Source: an uncultured Clostridia bacterium
GTDB taxonomy: Bacteria; Bacillota; Clostridia; TANB77; CAG-508
Direction: 5' to 3'
Assembly (NCBI GenBank): GCA_947625645.1
Contig: CANQPE010000007.1
Coordinates: 1 to 57,596 of the forward strand
Length of the DNA stretch: 57,596 nucleotides
Positions within the stretch are counted from its first letter, which is position 1. The number at the start of each line of letters is the position of its first letter. The position numbers were made by a program, and so were the translations under genes. Positions 38,926 to 49,117 of the stretch are shown here, piece after piece. Below the pieces are notes generated by a model. It ran no database searches and was not told where the DNA came from. It saw only the letters and a program-made list of their open reading frames with translations.

Positions 38926-40182
38926 TTATCCCTGCTTGGTTGGAATTCTAATAACAACTTCTGTTCCTTTTCCTACTTCACTTTTTATATCAATGCTTCC
39001 CCCATTTTTATCTAAAATTTCTTTGGCAATAGAAAGCCCTAGTCCCGTTCCTCCTAATTCTCTGGTGCGAGCCTTGTCCACACGATAAAATCTCTCAAAA
39101 ATTCTTGTTAAATCTTCTTCTGGTATTCCCATTCCATTATCAATAATTTTAATATACGCATCTGTATACACAAACCCTACATAAATTTTAATTTCTCCTC
39201 CTTCTTTTGTGTACTTGATACTATTCATTAAAATATTTAAAACCACTCTTTCAATATCATCCTTATCTGCATATACTGGTGGCACATCAGCAGTTACAAA
39301 ACAATTGACATCATGTTGTTTTTTCTTTATTTCAATTGCTAACTTTTCTTGCGATTTTTTTACAAGTTCTCCTAAGTCAAAACTCTCCTTTTTGGTTACC
39401 GTCTTTTTATTATCATACCTAGACAAAGTCAACAAATCTGTTACCAATCTCGCCATTCTTCTAGATTCTGTTGCAATGACATTTAAAAATTTGGTTTTTG
39501 TTTCTTCATCAAACCCACCTTCTAATAACGTGTCTGCATACCCCATAATAGATGTAATTGGTGTTTTTAATTCATGAGACACATCTGCCACAAATTCTTG
39601 CTGCATGTTATCTAACTTTACATGCTCTGTAATATCTTGCACAACTGCAATTACCCCATTCGGCAATTCCTTTTCATCTTTAAATGGTGCAAAAAATACA
39701 TCTACATGTTTGTCATCCACCTGAATTTTTTGCTCTGTTGATGTCCATGTTTCTAAGTAAATGACTTTCTCCATATTCATGTCCAAATGAAATTTGCCAA
39801 AAATATCATCAAATGTACTATCTTCTGGTCCAATGCTTAACAAATTTTTGGCAGCAGGATTAATTAAAATAATTTCTCCCTCTCTGTTAAATGCAACAAT
39901 TCCATCTGTCATATGTAATAAAATGGTTTCAATTTGATTTTTTTGTGTTGAAACATCGCTCAATTTTGCTTTTAATTCCACCGTCATATTATCTATTGTT
40001 TTTTCAGATTTTGACAGCAAAAAAGCAATACAAATAGAAACTAAAATCGCTGTTATAATGGCAATTGCAATATATATTTGTACCTGATTGGTATATGCAA
40101 AATATACGCCCAACCCTGTAATTAATATGGCTTGTATAATACTGATAATTAAGATAATTTTAGATTGTGTGTTTCTTAACAT
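38926..40182 (-). CDS. Sensor histidine kinase with PAS domain (PhoR/WalK type)
   Basis: The 418-aa kinase has two TM helices (about 10-28 and 36-55), a PAS domain (ILLHMTDGIVAFNREGEI) and an H-box VSHELKTPITSIMG with the phosphoryl His. The N-box is VVLNILMNSIKYT, the G1 box DNGMGIPEEDL and the G2 box GGTGLGLSI. No response-regulator gene is next to it in this window. Its start lies inside the murG end, suggesting wall-linked control. Confidence 0.92.
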   Translation of the reverse strand: MLRNTQSKIILIISIIQAILITGLGVYFAYTNQVQIYIAIAIITAILVSICIAFLLSKSEKTIDNMTVELKAKLSDVSTQKNQIETILLHMTDGIVAFNREGEIILINPAAKNLLSIGPEDSTFDDIFGKFHLDMNMEKVIYLETWTSTEQKIQVDDKHVDVFFAPFKDEKELPNGVIAVVQDITEHVKLDNMQQEFVADVSHELKTPITSIMGYADTLLEGGFDEETKTKFLNVIATESRRMARLVTDLLTLSRYDNKKTVTKKESFDLGELVKKSQEKLAIEIKKKQHDVNCFVTADVPPVYADKDDIERVVLNILMNSIKYTKEGGEIKIYVGFVYTDAYIKIIDNGMGIPEEDLTRIFERFYRVDKARTRELGGTGLGLSIAKEILDKNGGSIDIKSEVGKGTEVVIRIPTKQG

Positions 40183-41302
40183 ATTTCTCTTCCTTTACTA
40201 ATTTTTCGATTTCTGCATATATAATATCTTCAGCATTTTTGGTTGCCAATTTCATGGCATTTTGCCCCATCATTTGTATTTGATTTTTTTTCAAAATTTC
40301 TTGAATGGTTTGATGCAAAATGGTTGGCGTAAGGTCATTATCTAAAATAATTTTAGCTGCATTTTGTTTTTCTAACACTTGTGCATTGTATAACTGATGG
40401 TTATGGCTCACATTTGGCAGTGGTATTAATATGGATGGCTTTCCTAAATTAGCAATTTCTGTAATTGTCATAGCGCCACTCCTTGCCACAACTAAATCTG
40501 CTATATTCATCATCTCTTCCATCTGATAAATATATGGCACCATTTTTGTATTTTCTATGTGACTACAATCTATCTGGTTTTGTTCTAACTCTCGTTTCAT
40601 ATCCTCATACTGTTTTGGACCAGTCGCCCACATAATTTGATAATCTTGATTTGTTCCATTTTTTACAATTTCTAGTAACGTTTGATTAATTTTTAAAGCT
40701 CCTTGACTACCTCCAAAGACTAAAATAATTGGCTTATCTGGTTTTAATCCTATTTCACTGATGATGGTATTTTTTTGTTGAGTACCATAGTCTCTTTTTT
40801 GATTTTTTACGGGGGTACCTGACCATACAACATTTTTTGCCTTAGGAATCCTTGGAATCGCATCCTCAAAAGACACCAAAACAGTATCTGTTTTTTTTGC
40901 CAACATTTTTACTGCTCTTCCTGGAAAAGCGTTGCTCTCATGCAACATCGTTGGAATTTTTAATTTTGAAGCCTCTGAAATTGTGGCTCCACATATGTAT
41001 CCTCCCGTTCCAATCACAATATCTGGCTGAAATTCTTTTATAATTTTTCTAGCTTGGCTAAATCCCCTCATTGTCTTTACCATCTTTTTTAAATTATCTA
41101 TTGATATTTTTTTACTTAACCCATAGGCCTCTATTGTCTTCAATTCATACCCTGCTCTTGGAACCAAATCATTTTCCAATCCTCTTTGTGTTCCAATAAA
41201 AATAATCGTTGCCTCTTTTTGTTCCTTTTTGATTTTATTGGCAATGGCAACGCCTGGATTAATATGGCCTGCTGTCCCTGCTGCTGCTATTATAACTTTC
41301 AT
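40160..41302 (-). CDS. murG: UDP-GlcNAc:lipid-I N-acetylglucosaminyltransferase MurG
   Basis: It makes lipid II on the inner membrane face. The 380-aa GT-B enzyme has the N-terminal AGTAGHINPGVAIA loop, IGTGGYICG at about 95 and the FGGSQGALKIN motif near 195. ARSGAMTITEI occurs at about 275. It is preceded by ftsW and the palindromic repeat at 41325-41380 and overlaps the histidine kinase start by 23 nt. Confidence 0.95.
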   Translation of the reverse strand: MKVIIAAAGTAGHINPGVAIANKIKKEQKEATIIFIGTQRGLENDLVPRAGYELKTIEAYGLSKKISIDNLKKMVKTMRGFSQARKIIKEFQPDIVIGTGGYICGATISEASKLKIPTMLHESNAFPGRAVKMLAKKTDTVLVSFEDAIPRIPKAKNVVWSGTPVKNQKRDYGTQQKNTIISEIGLKPDKPIILVFGGSQGALKINQTLLEIVKNGTNQDYQIMWATGPKQYEDMKRELEQNQIDCSHIENTKMVPYIYQMEEMMNIADLVVARSGAMTITEIANLGKPSILIPLPNVSHNHQLYNAQVLEKQNAAKIILDNDLTPTILHQTIQEILKKNQIQMMGQNAMKLATKNAEDIIYAEIEKLVKEEKYVKKHTI

Positions 41303-41324
41303 AGCTTCCTACCTTTCTTTGTCT

Positions 41325-41380
41325 CATTAGGGACGGTTCTTTTTGGGGACAAAATGTCCCTAAAAGAACCGTCCCTAATG
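41325..41380. repeat. Dispersed GGGACGGTTC-type palindromic repeat, copy 2
   Basis: The arms CATTAGGGACGGTTCTTTT and AAAAGAACCGTCCCTAATG are perfect inverted copies around a smaller inner dyad (GGGACAAAATGTCCC). It lies between ftsW and murG and could fold into a long hairpin acting as terminator. A partial copy is at 2030-2067. Confidence 0.75.
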
Positions 41381-41385
41381 GGACA

Positions 41386-42514
41386 CTACTTCGCACACGC
41401 TCTTGATATGTTTAATAATACGCCCATTTCACAAAGTAAGATAAATAATGCTGTTCCGCCGGTAACTAAAAAATGGTAATGGCATTCCCGTTGGTGGCAT
41501 AGATGATGTAACTACTGCTATATTAATAATAACTTGAATTCCTACTAATGCTGTAATTCCCACTGCTAATAAGCTTCCAAACATGTCTGGTGCTTTCATG
41601 GCAATTAAAACACCTCTCCAAATAAAAATAGCAAATAGTAAAATAATAAAGGCACATCCCACAAATCCTAATTCTTCTCCTATAATAGAAAAAATAAAGT
41701 CATTGTGTGGTTCTGGTATGTACAAATACTTTTGTTTACTTTCTCCTAAGCCTACGCCAAACAATCCTCCTGAACCGATGGCATATAAACTTTGTATGAC
41801 CTGCCATCCTGTTCCTGTTGCATCTTTCCAAGGATCTAAAAAGGTTAGCACTCTTTGTAATCGGTATGGTGATTTTACAATTAATAAAATAGCCATTGGA
41901 ATTCCTGCCCCACCACCGACAGCCAAAAATTGTGAAAATTTACAGCCTGCTACAATCATCATCACACATACAATCCCTAAAATAACAATAGAAGCACTAA
42001 AATGTGGTTGCAACATCAAAAATAAAATGAGCGGTAAAACCATGCATATATGTTTTGCCAATCCCTTCCAAAAATATGGTAACTGATCTCTATTTTTAAC
42101 TAATATTCCAGCATAAAATACAATGACTAAAAATTTTACAATTTCTGATGGTTGAAATGATAATGTTTCTGTTACGTATATCCATCTTTGTGAACCATTA
42201 ATTTCTTTCCCTACTATTTTTACTGCTATTAATAATAGCAATGCTATCCACCATGCATGTTTATAAAATTTTTGATAAAATCGATAATCAATTTTTGAGA
42301 TTGCCATCATGGCAAATACCCCTAAGACAGCAAATATCAATTGTTTGTTAAAAAAGCGATAACTATCTCCTGTTTCTGCTAAAGCAGAAGGAGAACTTGC
42401 TGATAATACCATGATTAATCCAACACCTAATAAAATAATAATGGTAATTAATATTGTAAAATCGATTGGATTATTCAAAAAGCTCGAAAATTTTCCTGCT
42501 TTCTTTTTTGCCAT
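41386..42514 (-). CDS. ftsW: FtsW/SpoVE/RodA-family lipid II polymerase, split at a CGG codon
   Basis: The SEDS protein has ten TM helices. It polymerises glycan strands with a class B PBP. The zero frame runs through MPPTGMPLPFFSY, then meets CGG CGG and would end 12 codons later. Reading the first CGGC as one glycine gives PFFSYGGTALFILLCEMGVLL, the invariant SYGG motif. It continues to a normal C-terminus at a TAG at 41386-41388, total 375 aa. It is the only FtsW-like gene in the window, so it might serve division, sporulation (SpoVE) or both. It is either frameshifted or recoded. Confidence 0.9.
41458..41461 (-). other. Putative CGGC to Gly quadruplet site in ftsW
   Basis: The zero frame reads TAC CGG CGG AAC. 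Taking CGGC as a unit gives Tyr-Gly-Gly-Thr, the family motif in this position. Confidence 0.7.
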
Positions 42515-42568
42515 GATTTTCTCCTTTCTTTCTAAAGTTACAATGTGATTAGAAAAGATTTCTTTTGT

Positions 42569-43549
42569 TTATATTATTTTTAACCCTACAATACAAAGTA
42601 GCAATGTAACAATGCTAAATACAATCACAACTTTGTTTTCTTTCCAGCCTGATAATTCAAAATGATGATGTAATGGAGCCATTTTGAAAATTCGTTTTCC
42701 CGTTTTTTTGAAGTATGCTACTTGCATAATAACAGACATGGTTTCTAATACAGGTATTAATGCAATCACTAATAAAATCAGTGGCATTTTTAAGTATAAT
42801 GCAACAGAAGATATGACACCTCCAATTAGCAGGGAACCAGTATCTCCCATAATAACTTTTGCTGGATGCAAATTAAAAATTAAAAATCCTAATGTGGCTC
42901 CTATGACAATACTGCCAAAAATAGAAATTTCCGTAATTCCTCTTAACATTGCAATCACTGTTAAACAGGTGATAATAATTACTGAAATGCTAGAAGATAA
43001 TCCATCTACACCATCTGTTAAGTTAATTGCATTTGTTGTTGCTAAAATAACACATATTGCCGCTGGAATATAGATATACATTGGCAATACAATATATGTT
43101 TTCATGATAGGGATATATGTTTGCGTTCCTAATTTTAATCCCTCCACTAAGTATAAGACATATGCAACTGAAATTACTAAAAGTCCTAGCATTTTATAAC
43201 TTGGTTTTAATCCTTCTGTATTTTTTAATACTAACTTTTTATAATCATCGATAAATCCAATTGCTCCAAATCCTATCGTAAGTACCAGTAAGGGAATTAA
43301 TTTTTGAGCGATTCCTTGTTGATTGGTTGCATAAAGATAAAAGGCTGTTGCAATTGTCCCCAAAATCATGGCAATAATAATAATAATTCCTCCCATTGTT
43401 GGTGTTCCTTGCTTCTTCAAGTGCGAAGCTGGTCCGTCGTCCCTTTCAATTTGCCCTACTTTTAACTTTTTTAATATTGGTATTGTTATCATTCCTAATA
43501 TAATTGCAATTGCAAATGATACAAGCAATACTTCTATTTCAAAATTCAA
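42569..43549 (-). CDS. mraY: Phospho-N-acetylmuramoyl-pentapeptide-transferase MraY
   Basis: It makes lipid I. It has ten TM helices and 326-329 aa. GIDDY-type IGFIDDYKKLVLK holds the catalytic Asp pair, NLTDGVDGLSS is present, and MAPLHHHFELSGWKE at the end is diagnostic. The start is a TTG. The upstream TTG at 43558 is too close to AAAGG, so the TTG at 43549 is preferred. murD is not between it and ftsW, unlike in many species. Confidence 0.95.
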   Translation of the reverse strand: MNFEIEVLLVSFAIAIILGMITIPILKKLKVGQIERDDGPASHLKKQGTPTMGGIIIIIAMILGTIATAFYLYATNQQGIAQKLIPLLVLTIGFGAIGFIDDYKKLVLKNTEGLKPSYKMLGLLVISVAYVLYLVEGLKLGTQTYIPIMKTYIVLPMYIYIPAAICVILATTNAINLTDGVDGLSSSISVIIITCLTVIAMLRGITEISIFGSIVIGATLGFLIFNLHPAKVIMGDTGSLLIGGVISSVALYLKMPLILLVIALIPVLETMSVIMQVAYFKKTGKRIFKMAPLHHHFELSGWKENKVVIVFSIVTLLLCIVGLKII

Positions 43550-43618
43550 TTTTATCAAACCTTTCGTATTTGCTTACTTTGTATATTTTATTCCTTATTT
43601 GTTCGTTTTATTTATGTT

Positions 43619-45091
43619 TTATCCATTTTTTTCTATGATATCTCGTACAATGATTCTCTCATCAAAAGGATATTTTACGCCATTAATTTCTTGGTATGGT
43701 TCGTGCCCTTTTCCTGCTAATATAATAATGTCTTTTTTATTTGCCATACCAATGGCTTTTTTTATGGCTTCTGTTCTATCAACAATGACTTCATATTTGC
43801 CCTTTGTTTTTTTCATGCCTTCTTCTATTTGGTTCACAATCTTTTGTGGGTCTTCTGTACGAGGATTATCTGATGTAATAATTGTATAGTCTGCTATTTT
43901 CCCTGATATTTCTCCCATAATTGGTCTTTTGCCACTGTCTCTATCGCCCCCACACCCAAATACAGAAATGACTCTACCTCGTGTGTAGCTTTTGGTTGCC
44001 TGTAAAATATTTTGCAAACTTTCTGGTGAATGTGCATAGTCAATCATAATGGTTAATTCTTTTTTGTTGTTGACAAGTTCTGACCTTCCTGGCACTCTTA
44101 CCTCTAGCAATGCTTCTTTGATAACTTCTGGTGAAATATCAAATTTTTTAGCAACACAAATCGCAGCTAATGAATTATATACACTAAACCTTCCTGGTAT
44201 TCCTGTTTTGATTCTTTCATTTTTATCTGTTATTTTGACTTTAAAGTCTACGTAAGCGTTTGTAATTGTAATATCTTTTGCTAATACATTTGCGAAGTTA
44301 TCAATTCCATATGTTGTAATATTGCTTTCTGGAAATAATTTTGGAATTTTGGCTCCTTGTAAATCATCTACATTGACAATTCCTGTTTTGCACATTTGAA
44401 ATAGTTTTAATTTTGATTGGAAATAATCTTGCATATCTGGATGTTCATTTTTGCTAATATGGTCTTCTGAAAAATTCGTAAACAATACGATGTCAAATTG
44501 GCATGCGTCTACTCTATGTAATTTTAAACTTTGTGATGATACTTCCATTACCACCACTTCTACGCCTTGTTCTACCATTTGATGAAATGTTTGTTGTAAC
44601 TCTAAACTTTCTGGCGTTGTTCTATCACTATCTTTTATTTTCTTGCCATTCATATATGTTGCTATCGTTCCAATTAATCCTACTTTTTTCCCTGCTCTTT
44701 CTAAAATTTCTTTTATCATAAAAGTCGTTGTGGTTTTTCCTTTTGTGCCTGTTACTCCAATTAATTTAAACTTTGTAGATGGATTTTGATAAAAGTTAGC
44801 TGCACATATAGCTAGAGCTTCTCTTGTATTTTTTGCCATGATAATTGTTATGTCTTCTGGTATGTTTTGTGACCTTATGTCATACCCTTCTTCTACCATA
44901 ACAACTGTTGCGCCATTTTTGATTGCATCTGCAATAAATGTATGTCCATCTGTTGCAAATCCTTTAATTGCTATAAATAAATAGCCTGGTTTTATTTCTT
45001 TAGAATTTTTTTCAATTCCCTGTATGTCTTTATCCACATTGCCTTTCACTTTTAATCCTTCTAGTCCGATTAATAATTTTTTTAATTCCAT
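43619..45091 (-). CDS. murE: UDP-N-acetylmuramoyl-tripeptide synthetase MurE
   Basis: The 490-aa Mur ligase has the P-loop VTGTKGKTTTTFMIKEIL and the STDR-like DSDRTTPESLELQ region. The ligase C-domain includes YAHSPESLQNIL. The segment SDNPRTEDPQKIV matches the meso-diaminopimelate-specific DNPR motif, so the wall is probably mDAP type. It is followed by mraY 60 nt later. Confidence 0.95.
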   Translation of the reverse strand: MELKKLLIGLEGLKVKGNVDKDIQGIEKNSKEIKPGYLFIAIKGFATDGHTFIADAIKNGATVVMVEEGYDIRSQNIPEDITIIMAKNTREALAICAANFYQNPSTKFKLIGVTGTKGKTTTTFMIKEILERAGKKVGLIGTIATYMNGKKIKDSDRTTPESLELQQTFHQMVEQGVEVVVMEVSSQSLKLHRVDACQFDIVLFTNFSEDHISKNEHPDMQDYFQSKLKLFQMCKTGIVNVDDLQGAKIPKLFPESNITTYGIDNFANVLAKDITITNAYVDFKVKITDKNERIKTGIPGRFSVYNSLAAICVAKKFDISPEVIKEALLEVRVPGRSELVNNKKELTIMIDYAHSPESLQNILQATKSYTRGRVISVFGCGGDRDSGKRPIMGEISGKIADYTIITSDNPRTEDPQKIVNQIEEGMKKTKGKYEVIVDRTEAIKKAIGMANKKDIIILAGKGHEPYQEINGVKYPFDERIIVRDIIEKNG

Positions 45092-45214
45092 TTAGAATCA
45101 TCCCTTCAAATTTACTCTGTCTTGTTGGTAAATTTTTGCCAACAATTCTAGTATATTATATATCTTTTTTTATTTTTTGTATAGGGTTTTGCCAATTTTT
45201 TTTTAGAAAACAAA

Positions 45215-45253
45215 TAAGATTTTCTAAGCAATTTATATGCCTAGAAAATCGTA
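45215..45253. terminator. Terminator after pyrI
   Basis: The stem GATTTTCTAAGC/GCCTAGAAAATC (near-perfect) is followed on the minus strand by TTATTTGTTTTC. Confidence 0.6.
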
Positions 45254-45257
45254 TTGG

Positions 45258-45677
45258 TTAGTCTTCTTTTAATGTTTCGCAATATTTACAGCGATAAGCC
45301 TTTTTCTCTTTATCTGTCAATACAAAAATTTGTTGTAATTCATTTTCCGTTGATGTAATACATCTTGGATTTTTACATTTGATGATATTGACAATCTCTT
45401 TTGGTAATTCTACATGATATTTTTCCGTTCTTTCATCATTTTTGATAATATTAATCGTAATGTTTGGATCAATATAACCTAATATATCCATATCCAAATC
45501 AATGCTTTTGTCAATTTTAATAATATCTTTTCTTCCCATTTTTTTACTTTTGGCATTTGTAATAATGGCAACAGAGCAATCAAGTTCACCCAAATTTAAA
45601 GCGTGGTATATCTCCATTCCTTTTTTTGCTTGTATATGGTCTATGACAATTCCATTTCTGATACTATCTATATTCAT
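45258..45677 (-). CDS. pyrI: Aspartate carbamoyltransferase regulatory subunit
   Basis: The 139-aa subunit has an allosteric domain at the N-terminus (GIVIDHIQAKKGMEIYHAL). A zinc site at the C-terminus is formed by CKNPRC and CKYC pairs. It binds CTP/ATP to tune PyrB and lies 25 nt after pyrB as in the E. coli-type operon. Confidence 0.95.
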   Translation of the reverse strand: MNIDSIRNGIVIDHIQAKKGMEIYHALNLGELDCSVAIITNAKSKKMGRKDIIKIDKSIDLDMDILGYIDPNITINIIKNDERTEKYHVELPKEIVNIIKCKNPRCITSTENELQQIFVLTDKEKKAYRCKYCETLKED

Positions 45678-45702
45678 CTTTATTTCTCCCTTCTTTTTCG
45701 CC

Positions 45703-46617
45703 CTATTTAATTTCCAATAATTTAAGAATCAGCGCCATCCTGATAAATTTTCCATACCTTGCTTGTTTAAAATAGCAAGCTCTTGGGTCATCATCCACTT
45801 CTGTTGCAATTTCATTGACTCTTGGTAGTGGATGCAATATTGCTAAATCTGATTTTGCTTTCTCTAATTTGCTTTTGTTTAAAATATAGTAATCTTTTAA
45901 TCTAACATAATCTTCTTCATTAAAAAATCTTTCTTTTTGGACTCTCGTCATATATAAAATATCTAGCTTGTCCATATGCTCTTCGATGTCGCTTGTTTCA
46001 ATGTATTCAATATGATTTTTTTCTAAGATTTCTTCTTTAATGTATTCTGGAATTTTAAGTTCTTCTGGTGAAATTAACACAAATTTGATATTTGAGTATC
46101 TTACCATAGCTGTAATTAATGAATGTACGGTTCTTCCAAATTTTAAGTCCCCACACAAGCCTATTGTTAAGTTATCTAATCTTCCTTTCTCACATGAAAT
46201 CGTTAATAAATCTGTTAGTGTTTGCGTTGGGTGGTTGTGTCCGCCATCTCCTGCATTAATAATTGGTACATCTGACTTTAATGAAGCAACTAAAGGTGCC
46301 CCTTCTTTTGGATGTCTCATGGCAATAATGTTGCTGTACCCCCCTACCACTTTAATCGTATCTGAAACACTTTCTCCTTTTGCAGTAGAGCTAGAAGCTG
46401 CTTCTGAAAATCCTAATACATTCCCCCCTAGTTCTAACATTGCTGCTTCAAAGCTAAGTCTTGTCCTTGTACTTGGCTCAAAAAATAAAGTAGCCAATGT
46501 TTTATGTTTGCACTTCTCTGCATATTTTTCAGGAGATTGCATCACATCTTTGGCTACTGTAATTAATTCATCAATTTCTTCTACTGTTAGGTCTTTAATA
46601 TCAATTAAATTTCTCAT
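45703..46617 (-). CDS. pyrB: Aspartate carbamoyltransferase catalytic subunit
   Basis: It catalyses the committed step of pyrimidine synthesis. The 304-aa protein has the carbamoyl-phosphate loop [13 protein letters not shown], the SSSTAKGES loop and [14 protein letters not shown] near the C-terminus. The start [10 protein letters not shown] is preferred over an upstream GTG that lies before the AAGGAATG site. Confidence 0.97.
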   Translation of the reverse strand: MRNLIDIKDLTVEEIDELITVAKDVMQSPEKYAEKCKHKTLATLFFEPSTRTRLSFEAAMLELGGNVLGFSEAASSSTAKGESVSDTIKVVGGYSNIIAMRHPKEGAPLVASLKSDVPIINAGDGGHNHPTQTLTDLLTISCEKGRLDNLTIGLCGDLKFGRTVHSLITAMVRYSNIKFVLISPEELKIPEYIKEEILEKNHIEYIETSDIEEHMDKLDILYMTRVQKERFFNEEDYVRLKDYYILNKSKLEKAKSDLAILHPLPRVNEIATEVDDDPRACYFKQARYGKFIRMALILKLLEIK

Positions 46618-46745
46618 ATTTTTACATTCCTTTCTCACATAAATCTAGTTGGAAAAGAATTCTCTTTCAACTATTATTTCTTATGTTTTATCAAAAATAC
46701 TACATTCTGTCAATACTTTTTGAAAAATCATATCATTTTATTTTA

Positions 46746-46790
46746 AAACCTGAAAAAAGATATGTTAATGTATCTTATTTCAGGTTTCTT
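46746..46790. terminator. Terminator after the GT2 gene
   Basis: AAACCTGAAA/TTTCAGGTTT arms with further inner pairing (AGATA/TATCT) and flanking T/A runs suggest a bidirectional terminator. Confidence 0.6.
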
Positions 46791-46805
46791 TATGATAATC
46801 ATATA

Positions 46806-47792
46806 TTACTTATCAATATCTTTTACTTTCTTAATTTTTTCACTTGCTGTTTCTATATCTTCTAGCATAAAATCTAACACTAAATTTTGGTTTGGCGTTA
46901 AAATTTTTCGCATTCTTTCTTCTTGTGGGATTACCATCTTCAAAAACATATCGTAATATTTCATATATGCTTCATAGGTATCATGGTACTCTTGCAATAC
47001 TATATTTCTAAATATTACTATCATATTGACAACAAATGCATATTCATTCATGAAATGTACTTCTTCATCTTCAATGGTTTGCAAAGCATAATATCTTTCT
47101 GCAATAACATCTAGCCTATCTAAAATATAGCGACTATTGTGTTCATGCATGATGCTATTGCTTCGTTGCACATAAATGTATTTTGGAGTATCCATATAAG
47201 CAACTCGATTTACATTTAAAAATATTTTATATATTACTTCGATGTCCTCAAATACTTTGTCTTTGCTAAACTTAGTCGTTTCCCATATTTCTTTTTTAAA
47301 AAGCTTATTCCATACATAGCTTTGGATTCTCTTATCTTTTAACACTTCTCGAAGTGCTTGCCTTCGGTCTAATATTTGTAGCTGGTTGGTAAATTGTTTT
47401 GGTACAATTTTGCCATTTTCTTCACGCCAAAATTCAATGACTGAAATATCGGCTTCATTCTCTAATAGATTTTTTAATAGCACCTCATACATGTCTTTTT
47501 CTATATAATCATCACTGTCTACAAAACCAATATACTTTCCTGTTGCATTTTCAATCCCTACATTTCTTGCTTCTCCTACTTGTACACGTTCTGGAATGTC
47601 TATCACTCGTACTCTGTTATCTAATTTCTTATACTTTTGGCAAATCGTTTCCGCTTCTTCTGATATGGTATCCATAACTAATAGTACCTCTATTTGTGTA
47701 TATGTTTGTGCTAAAATACTTTGGATACATTTTTCTAAGTATGCTTCTGTTTTATAGATCGGTACAATAATCGATATTAAATTTTCTTTCAT
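46806..47792 (-). CDS. Glycosyltransferase family 2
   Basis: The 328-aa GT-A enzyme starts MKENLISIIVPIYKTEAYLEKC, with IGFVDSDDYIEKDMYE carrying the DxD motif at about 90. The C-terminal half is helical and typical of capsule or teichoic-type GT2 enzymes. It forms a pair with the GT4 gene 15 nt upstream, probably for an exported polysaccharide or glycan. Confidence 0.9.
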   Translation of the reverse strand: MKENLISIIVPIYKTEAYLEKCIQSILAQTYTQIEVLLVMDTISEEAETICQKYKKLDNRVRVIDIPERVQVGEARNVGIENATGKYIGFVDSDDYIEKDMYEVLLKNLLENEADISVIEFWREENGKIVPKQFTNQLQILDRRQALREVLKDKRIQSYVWNKLFKKEIWETTKFSKDKVFEDIEVIYKIFLNVNRVAYMDTPKYIYVQRSNSIMHEHNSRYILDRLDVIAERYYALQTIEDEEVHFMNEYAFVVNMIVIFRNIVLQEYHDTYEAYMKYYDMFLKMVIPQEERMRKILTPNQNLVLDFMLEDIETASEKIKKVKDIDK

Positions 47793-47807
47793 TTCATTTC
47801 TCCTTCA

Positions 47808-48962
47808 TTATGATGGCAAAGCTCTACTCGCTGGTCCCTCTTTTATCTCAAATTCTTTTCCCGTTAAAATCGATTCGAATAATGTTATCAAATTTTCAGC
47901 TGCAACACTACTTGTCCAATCTTCATTGACTACTGTGTATGCATTTATTCCCATTTTTCTTCTTAATGCTTTGTCTTCTATTGCCTGCTTTACAGCTTTC
48001 TCTAAATCTTGATATCGATTATACCTGATACCACTTTCTCCTTGTTTAATTAAATAGGGAACTGACCCCATTCTTCTGTTAGCAATTACTGTACAACCTG
48101 CACTCATCGCTTCATTGACAACTGCCCCCCAACCTTCTGCACTATCACTTGTTGCAATAAAAATGTTAGCTCTCTCCATGCGACGCCTTACTTCTTCACT
48201 TGGTACTTGTCCAATCACTTTTACCACATCTTCTAAATGTTCTTTTTGTATTGTTTTCTTTATCTTTTTTTCTAAATTTCCCGTTCCTAACATTTCTAGT
48301 TCAAATGCATAATTTTGCTTTTTTAACTGTTTTGCTAATTTTAAAACTACTTCTGGGTGTTTCCACTTAATAAACCTTGCTACCCAAATTAGTTTAACAG
48401 GTTCATTTTGCTCTTTTTGTTCCATGATTTTTTCTATATCACATTTTTCTGCTTCTGGAAAATATCCCCACTTATATATTTTATTTGTATATAGTCCAAA
48501 ACGATTAAAATCATTTGGACCATATGCATTTGCTGATAGCATATATAAATTTTTATTCTTACGGTATTTGATATGTCTATCATAAAATAATTTTAATTTT
48601 TCTTTATTGAATATCGTTTTCCAAATTCCATCTACAAATAAAAAGATTCTATATCGATAACGAAATGTAATCTTATCTTGTTTTAATCTCTCTTCTATAT
48701 AATCATCTGGTATAGAACCAATGATAACAATATCACTATCCAAAGCTAATTGTTTCGCTTGTTTCTCTCCTTCTTCATTTTCATAGGCTCTTACAACAAA
48801 GTCATATTCCTGATCTAAATCTTTAAATCCCATGTCTAATCTCCACTGAAATATTTTTACAGTAGAGACAAACTTAAAATCTTGTCCTAATCTTTTTTGC
48901 ATTTCTAAACAAAATGGCACTTGATGGTGTGTTAAAAAATTAGAAAAAAATGTGACTTTCAT
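47808..48962 (-). CDS. Glycosyltransferase family 4 (GT1 group)
   Basis: The 384-aa GT-B fold protein has KLIWVARFIKWKHPEVVLKLA at the start of the C-domain and SDSAEGWGAVVNEAMSAGC, the nucleotide-sugar-binding E-x7-E region. It starts MKVTFFSNFLTHHQVPF. It is co-transcribed with the GT2 gene downstream. Confidence 0.9.
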   Translation of the reverse strand: MKVTFFSNFLTHHQVPFCLEMQKRLGQDFKFVSTVKIFQWRLDMGFKDLDQEYDFVVRAYENEEGEKQAKQLALDSDIVIIGSIPDDYIEERLKQDKITFRYRYRIFLFVDGIWKTIFNKEKLKLFYDRHIKYRKNKNLYMLSANAYGPNDFNRFGLYTNKIYKWGYFPEAEKCDIEKIMEQKEQNEPVKLIWVARFIKWKHPEVVLKLAKQLKKQNYAFELEMLGTGNLEKKIKKTIQKEHLEDVVKVIGQVPSEEVRRRMERANIFIATSDSAEGWGAVVNEAMSAGCTVIANRRMGSVPYLIKQGESGIRYNRYQDLEKAVKQAIEDKALRRKMGINAYTVVNEDWTSSVAAENLITLFESILTGKEFEIKEGPASRALPS

Positions 48963-49077
48963 ATAATTCCCCTCTTTTATACTACATTTGTTTTTACTAA
49001 TATCTAGCCTATTATATCATTTTTTTATGTATTCGTCAATATTTTTCTTTTAGAATTTTTTGGGCGGTATTTTTTAC

Positions 49078-49117
49078 GGAGAAAGCAAGGAGATTGCATT
49101 TGCTTTCTCCTTGCTTG
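49078..49117. other. Two mutually exclusive hairpins after the 3D-domain gene
   Basis: GGAGAAAGCAA pairs with TTGCTTTCTCC (49078-49088/49100-49110), while AAGCAAGGAG pairs with CTCCTTGCTT (49083-49092/49107-49116). The stems share bases, so only one can form at a time. It lies just past the stop codon and may be a terminator with an alternative state. Confidence 0.4.
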
